DNA of 12,166 bases, from the NCBI GenBank assembly GCA_905214435.1, contig CAJMMA010000056.1, forward strand, positions 1 to 12,166, given 5' to 3'. The translations under genes and the position numbers were made by a program. Shown in pieces: positions 8,528 through 12,166 of this stretch. Under the pieces are notes generated by a model that saw only the letters and a list, made by a program, of their open reading frames with translations, had not been told where the DNA came from and ran no database searches. This DNA is from an uncultured bacterium. Its GTDB lineage: Bacteria; Actinomycetota; Coriobacteriia; Coriobacteriales; Coriobacteriaceae. Position 1 is the first letter of the stretch, and every line of letters starts with the position of its first letter.

Positions 8528-9243
8528 GCGCCGGCGCTACGCTACTCAAGCTGCAACAGATCGATTTGGAGCTCGCCCGCAACAAGAGCGAACTTGCCAA
8601 TATGCCGGAGCTCAAGGAGCTCGCTTCCAAGCGCAAGACCTATGTGAAGCTCAAGTCCGAGATGACCAAGCTCTACGCCCAGCGCAAGGATCTGGACATT
8701 GAGCTCGACGATCTCAACACCACCGAGATTCAGACCAACAACGCCATCGAGGCCGCCAAGAAGCGCCACGTGGACGGCTCCGACTACCGCGAGGTTCAGG
8801 ACCTGGAGAACGAGCTCGCCACCCTGGCCAAGCGCTTGGACAAGATCGAGCACACCCGCAAGGACGTCGTCGTCGCCCATAAGGAAGCGCTTGACCGAGA
8901 GGCTCGCGCGCAGGCCATCATCGCCAAGTTCGAGGAGGGCGTGAAGGCCGATACCAAGGCTGCCCGCGCCAAGGCTGCCAATCTGCAGGCTCAGATCGAT
9001 GCCGCCACCAAGGAGCGCACCGCGCTTGCCGCCACGCTGCCGACCGACGTGCTCACCGATTACGAACGTCTGCTCAAGCAGTTCCGCGGCCTGGCCGTCG
9101 AGACCATCAAGGGCAACATCCCCACGGTCTGCCACACCGCGCTGCAGGCATCGTCCATGAGCGACCTCAACCACGACGGTAGCGAGATTACGCACTGCCC
9201 GTACTGCCACCGCCTGCTGGTGCTCCCGAGCAAGGAAGCTTAA
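8524..9243 (+). CDS. COG1579-type coiled-coil protein with degenerate zinc ribbon
   Basis: This is a 239-residue protein made mostly of a long charged helix pair: about residues 5-185 are rich in K, E, A, L and R in heptad-like spacing, with a turn near VDGSDYREVQDLENEL. This is the usual core of the COG1579 family. The C-terminal zinc ribbon normally has two CXXC knuckles. Here the second is intact (C225 and C228 in HCPYC) but the first reads PTVC, with P200 where a cysteine is expected and only C203 left. H204, H224 or H229 could supply a fourth ligand. ATG 8524 overlaps the Nif3-like stop by four bases and has a strong ribosome site. Function is unknown; nucleic-acid or envelope roles have been proposed for relatives. 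The family call is good. Zinc binding here is uncertain. Confidence 0.88.
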   Translation: MSAGATLLKLQQIDLELARNKSELANMPELKELASKRKTYVKLKSEMTKLYAQRKDLDIELDDLNTTEIQTNNAIEAAKKRHVDGSDYREVQDLENELATLAKRLDKIEHTRKDVVVAHKEALDREARAQAIIAKFEEGVKADTKAARAKAANLQAQIDAATKERTALAATLPTDVLTDYERLLKQFRGLAVETIKGNIPTVCHTALQASSMSDLNHDGSEITHCPYCHRLLVLPSKEA

Positions 9244-9246
9244 ACG

Positions 9247-10458
9247 ATGGCGGCACCCAACAATTCAATGCAACTTGAGGGAAAAACGATCCTGCTGGGC
9301 ATTACCGGCGGGATCGCCGCCTATAAGTCGTGCAATATCGTGCGCCTGCTCCAAAAGCGCGGCGCGCACGTCAAGGTCGTCATGAGCGAGCATGCCACTG
9401 AGTTTTTGGGGCCGCTCACCTTCCGCGCGCTCACCAATGAGCCGGTCGCGGTTGGGCTATTCGACGACCCGTCTGACCCCATCCACCATATCTCGCTGGC
9501 GCAGGAGCCCGACTTGGTGGTCGTGGCGCCCGCGACGGCCAATATCATCGCCAAGATGGCCAACGGCATCGCCGATGACCTCATCTCCACAACGCTGCTT
9601 GCGACACCGCGGCCCGTCGTGATCGCGCCGGCCATGAACAATGGCATGTGGAAGGCGTCGGCCACGCAGGCCAATATGGCCACGCTGTGCGAGCGCGGCG
9701 TCCACGTGGTGGGACCCGGCAGTGGCTACCTTGCCTGCGGCGACGTGGACACGGGGCGCATGAGCGAACCCGAGGAAGTCGTCGAGGCCGTCTGCGAGGT
9801 GCTCAATCCCGTGCAACAAGACCTGGCGGGCAAGCGCATCGTCATTACCGCCGGCCCCACGCATGAGCCGATTGACCCCGTGCGCTTCATTGGCAACCGT
9901 TCTTCGGGCAAGATGGGTATCGCCCTGGCGGGGGAGGCCGCACGTCGCGGTGCCGCCGTCACGCTCGTGCTGGGACCGACATCGCTCGACGTTCCCCACG
10001 GCGTGGAGTGCGTGCGCGTGCAGACCGCCGCTGAAATGCTGAAGGCAGCGCTCAGCGCCTTTCAGACGGCCGATGTGGCCATTTGTGCGGCCGCTGTCGC
10101 CGACTACACCCCCGTATCCCCTGCGGACCATAAGCTCAAAAAGTCTAACGAACGCTTGGATCGCATCGAGCTCGTCGAGACGGTCGATATCTTGGCCGAG
10201 CTCTCGCGCCAAAAGGGCGAGCGGTGCGTGATCGGCTTTGCGGCCGAGACCGATAACGTCCTGGAGTACGCACAGCGAAAGCTCGACCGCAAGGGTTGCG
10301 ATGCCATTATCGCCAACGATGTCTCACGCGCCGATTCGGGCTTTGGAACCGATACCAACAAGGCCTGGATCGTGAGTAAAGCGGTTACGCAAGAACTTCC
10401 CGTTCTAACAAAACCCCAGCTCGCAGATACAATTTTGGACTTGCTTCAAAATTTGTAA
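9247..10458 (+). CDS. coaBC: Bifunctional CoaBC: PPC synthetase / PPC decarboxylase
   Basis: CoaBC joins cysteine to 4'-phosphopantothenate (CoaB, C-terminal half) and decarboxylates the product with FMN (CoaC, N-terminal half) to give 4'-phosphopantetheine for coenzyme A. The 403-residue protein has the flavin-binding GITGGIAAYK, the catalytic H81 (HHISL), PAMN with N131, and the catalytic C164 in LACGDVDTGRM. The CoaB half begins near residue 195 with KRIVITAGPTHEPIDPVR, then NRSSGKMG, AAVADYTP and the KKSNERLD dimer-loop segment. ATG 9247 is three bases after the previous stop, with AAGGA at 9232-9236. A second in-frame ATG at 9274 is closer to where homologues begin and could be used. This is the last gene of the row. 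No terminator separates it from the tRNA unit. Confidence 0.97.
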   Translation: MAAPNNSMQLEGKTILLGITGGIAAYKSCNIVRLLQKRGAHVKVVMSEHATEFLGPLTFRALTNEPVAVGLFDDPSDPIHHISLAQEPDLVVVAPATANIIAKMANGIADDLISTTLLATPRPVVIAPAMNNGMWKASATQANMATLCERGVHVVGPGSGYLACGDVDTGRMSEPEEVVEAVCEVLNPVQQDLAGKRIVITAGPTHEPIDPVRFIGNRSSGKMGIALAGEAARRGAAVTLVLGPTSLDVPHGVECVRVQTAAEMLKAALSAFQTADVAICAAAVADYTPVSPADHKLKKSNERLDRIELVETVDILAELSRQKGERCVIGFAAETDNVLEYAQRKLDRKGCDAIIANDVSRADSGFGTDTNKAWIVSKAVTQELPVLTKPQLADTILDLLQNL

Positions 10459-10466
10459 AAAAGTTC

Positions 10467-10496
10467 TTGCACAAGGACAAAGTTTCGGGTTAATAT
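10467..10496 (+). promoter_or_regulatory. Candidate promoter of tRNA-Pro
   Basis: TTGCAC at 10467-10472 could be a -35 box and TAATAT at 10491-10496 a -10 box, with an 18-base spacer. The stretch is clearly more A/T-rich than the operon before it. The site would start transcription about 35 bases before the tRNA, leaving a leader that RNase P removes. TATACT at 10494-10499 is a second -10 candidate but would need a 21-base spacer. Confidence 0.5.
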
Positions 10497-10502
10497 ACTC
10501 CC

Positions 10503-10527
10503 TGTTGCGAGCGAGAGCAGAGCAACA
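10503..10527 (+). other. Small hairpin in the tRNA-Pro leader
   Basis: TGTTGC (10503-10508) pairs with GCAACA (10522-10527) and an inner GC/GC pair can close on a GAGA tetraloop. The hairpin lies between the candidate promoter and the tRNA, so it would be in the precursor transcript. No run of T follows, so it is not a terminator. A role in RNase P or processing is only a guess. Confidence 0.35.
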
Positions 10528-10538
10528 AACAAAAGCTT

Positions 10539-10615
<77 letters not shown>

Positions 10616-10624
10616 GAAGTTTGC

Positions 10625-10655
10625 AGGTCAGGCACTTAGCGCCTGACCTTTTTTT
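10625..10655 (+). terminator. Rho-independent terminator after tRNA-Pro
   Basis: A perfect nine-pair stem AGGTCAGGC (10625-10633) / GCCTGACCT (10641-10649) with a seven-base loop is followed by an unbroken run of T to 10655. It lies ten bases after the tRNA CCA end. Because none is present after coaBC, it may also end readthrough from the long operon. Confidence 0.93.
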
Positions 10656-10786
10656 ATCAGGAATCAACAAGGTAATCAAAAAAGAATCAACGGCTGTTTT
10701 TTAGCTAATAAGGACATGCCCATCTACCTGCGGCTTTGTAGAATCGTGATTTTAATGGATCCCCCCTCCACTTCTATTCCATATTT

Positions 10787-10804
10787 CGGAATCTATTGAT
10801 TCCG
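10787..10804. repeat. Perfect inverted repeat, 7-base arms
   Basis: CGGAATC (10787-10793) and GATTCCG (10798-10804) form an exact inverted repeat around TATT. The size would suit a protein-binding site or a small hairpin. No T-run follows on either strand, so it is not an obvious terminator. Confidence 0.7.
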
Positions 10805-10936
10805 CATACACAAACTATTTCGTCTGTCTGGTCTACTTATGCGTAATCAATTTGCCTGCGCCAATCTACTGCGGCTACTTGCGCCGTGGACACAAGCCGA
10901 AAGCCCCCAAAATCGGTGCAAGCCGGCCCGCGAATC

Positions 10937-10967
10937 GTGCGCCATCGGCAGATGGCCGCGGGCGCAC
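10937..10967. repeat. Nested inverted repeats
   Basis: GTGCGCC (10937-10943) pairs with GGCGCAC (10961-10967). Inside it, GCCATC (10941-10946) pairs with GATGGC (10951-10956) around GGCA. The two stems share bases and so exclude each other, giving two alternative folds. Confidence 0.65.
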
Positions 10968-11067
10968 CGATCGTATCCATGCCCGATATCGATATGGCCG
11001 GACAGGAACCTAAATAGGAGCCTCTTCGAGTGGACATCCCAATGGGACACCCCCAGACAGCCAACAG

Positions 11068-11102
11068 CCCCTCCAATCGCCTCTGAGGCTCTGGGGTAGG
11101 GG
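11068..11102. repeat. Imperfect hairpin with GCCTC/GAGGC core
   Basis: A GCCTCTGAGGC core (11079-11089) is flanked by CCA/TGG and CCCC/GGGG arms with small bulges. It lies just after the methylase stop on the - strand and could protect or end that transcript, but no T-run follows, so I do not call it a terminator. Confidence 0.45.
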
Positions 11103-11137
11103 ATAGCTGATCGGTATCCGCATGTTTCGACCTGCCC

Positions 11138-12006
11138 TCACTCCGCCGTATAGTTCGTCAGGAGCACCTCGACCACGGGCTTATGCTTCCCGTTGACGAT
11201 ATAGGCGTGATTTGCGGAGGCGACGTGACAGTCTGCCCAAAGCGACCCGATTAACCCATTGCTTCGGTAGTCGTTGCTTCCCCAAGATGAGACCATGAAC
11301 TTGCGTCCGCTATCCATGAGCGAATCGTGCAGTCTCGTCTCCTTCTCCTCGTCCCAGGAGTCGTAATAGGTGTTCGTGAGGCCGATATAGGGCGGGTCGC
11401 AGTAGATGAACGAGCCATCCGGAGCTGCGGCTATCGCATCCTCATAGCGCATGGCCGCAAACTTCCAATCGTTCTCGGCGATTTTCCTCTGCACGTATTC
11501 GAGCTGGTTCACGATCTTCGTGATATATGCCTTGGAGAATCGGTCGTCTTTGTGCCCATACGGGACGTTGTAGCGGTGTTGGCGGTTGAACCTCATAAGC
11601 CCATTGAAGCAAGACCTGTTGAGGAAGAGAAAATCATACGGGTTATGCGATTCGTTGAACCGGTCCCGGACCTCATAGTAGTAATCCCCACCCTCGATTT
11701 CAGACGGGCGCCTTCGGATTCGAGGAACTTCCTACAGCCCGCGGCGGTAAGCTCTCCGTCCTGGATGGAACGGTAGAAGTCGATGATATGGACGTTCGTG
11801 TCCGAGAATAACGCCCGCTTCGGCGCGAGGTTGAACCCGACGACCCCCGACCCCATGAACGGCTCAACCCAGACCGTATCGACATCGACCGCAGCGCACC
11901 GTGCAATCCACGGGACGAGCTTCGTCTTGATGCCCTGTGTCTTGATGGGTGGGACGTGGACCTTTTCGGCGCCCCTCATATTTTCTGCACCTGCGGACTG
12001 AACCAT
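11138..12006 (-). pseudogene. D12-class DNA adenine methyltransferase, M.EcoRV-like, frameshifted
   Basis: Two frames on the - strand together make one N6-adenine methyltransferase. The first, 12006 down to about 11695, gives residues 1-104 with PPIKTQGIKTKL (19-30), the SAM-binding EPFMGSG (48-54) and LAPKRALFSDTN. The second continues as GGDYYYEVRDRFN, FLFLNRSCFNGLMRFN, then the catalytic DPPY (about residues 204-207, bases 11398-11387) and ends VEVLLTNYTAE. The frame shift lies between 11686 and 11697, near a GGG and a GGGG run. Adding one base gives exactly 290 codons (289 residues) with no other stop. The phrases match M.EcoRV as I remember it, which methylates GATATC. The start has GAGAGG about nine bases upstream. 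Base composition is lower in G+C than the operon, suggesting transfer. A sequencing error would make it an intact gene. Confidence 0.87.
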
Positions 12007-12070
12007 GGAATTGTCCTCTCAACGTGACTGCGTCCCGAGACTTTCCCACGGTTCAGATAACCCAAGTTGA

Positions 12071-12166
12071 CTAATGCCGCGGCGGCAAGGCAAAACGTGT
12101 CTCCAGTACCGCATCGTACGCTCCTGCATGCAATATCAAATCCCATACGAGGGGAGTGTCGCATAT
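12071..12166 (-). CDS. Possible C-terminal end of a - strand gene, partial
   Basis: Reading the - strand from the window edge, a frame stays open for 31 codons and ends in TAG at 12073-12071. Its residues include LVWDLILHAGAY and VLETRFALPPRH, which look like ordinary protein. It ends 64 bases before the methylase start on the same strand, so it could be the end of an upstream gene of the same island, such as a restriction or control protein. The piece is too short to identify. It does not resemble the end of R.EcoRV as I recall it. A competing frame over the same bases runs into the methylase start and looks less natural. Confidence 0.25.
   Translation of the reverse strand: MCDTPLVWDLILHAGAYDAVLETRFALPPRH

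Larger units (their letters stand above)
10656..11137. other. 480-base gene-poor stretch between tRNA-Pro and methylase
   Basis: I find no convincing gene here. Two overlapping short frames exist (+ 10839-11099, - 10837-11076), but neither protein shows family motifs or a good ribosome site. The left part, to about 10850, is A/T-rich. The right part is G/C-rich and holds several exact palindromes. Three copies of AATCAA follow the terminator at 10662, 10674 and 10685, spaced 12 and 11 bases. The stretch may be a degraded junction of an inserted island or a genome-wide intergenic repeat; the sequence alone does not decide. Confidence 0.6.

Noticed and set aside
10837..11076. 79-residue - strand frame and an 86-residue + strand frame over the same bases
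   Set aside because: Both are short, overlap each other, carry no recognised motif and run through the palindromes. One could be real, but I cannot support it.
11686..11700. Programmed -1 frameshifting in the methylase
   Set aside because: The shift has the right direction, but there is no standard slippery heptamer in the zero frame, and simple loss of one base explains it.
11327..11776. 149-residue + strand frame opposite the methylase
   Set aside because: It is antisense to conserved methylase motifs including DPPY and has no ribosome site or family motif.
11976..12164. 62-residue - strand frame at the right edge
   Set aside because: It overlaps the methylase start by 31 bases and its composition looks random. 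The other frame ending at 12071 is more protein-like.

Overview
The window looks like a chromosomal segment of a high-G+C anaerobe-type actinobacterium, most likely the Coriobacteriia and probably Collinsella or a close relative. I infer this from the codon bias toward G/C at third positions and from the gene order plsC-ispH-DUF512 radical SAM-der-plsY-gpsA. The genus is a judgement from memory, not the result of a search.

Positions 1-10458 are core housekeeping sequence. Ten genes lie head to tail on the + strand with no gap longer than 18 bases and several stop/start overlaps, so they probably form one long operon. In order they are plsC (5' truncated by the window edge), ispH, a PDZ/radical SAM/DUF512 protein, der, plsY, gpsA, rpe, a cysteine desulfurase, a Nif3/DUF34 metal protein, a COG1579 coiled-coil zinc-ribbon protein and coaBC (eleven counting the partial plsC). 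Phospholipid synthesis is covered by gpsA (glycerol-3-phosphate), plsY (first acylation) and plsC (second acylation). IspH ends the MEP isoprenoid pathway, Der matures the 50S ribosome, Rpe serves the pentose phosphate pathway, the cysteine desulfurase supplies sulfur, and CoaBC makes 4'-phosphopantetheine for coenzyme A and acyl carrier protein. Three members (DUF512, Nif3-like, COG1579) have no settled function.

Positions 10459-10655 hold a self-contained tRNA-Pro(GGG) unit: a candidate promoter, a small leader hairpin, the tRNA with encoded CCA, and a strong intrinsic terminator that may also end the long operon.

Positions 10656-12166 look accessory. About 480 bases carry no convincing gene but are rich in short perfect palindromes. 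Next, on the - strand, lies a D12-class DNA adenine methyltransferase that strongly resembles M.EcoRV (GATATC), split by a single-base frameshift near 11686-11697. The right edge may hold the last 31 codons of another - strand gene. The layout suggests a decaying or phase-broken restriction-modification island placed next to a tRNA gene. No integrase, transposase or CRISPR array is visible.
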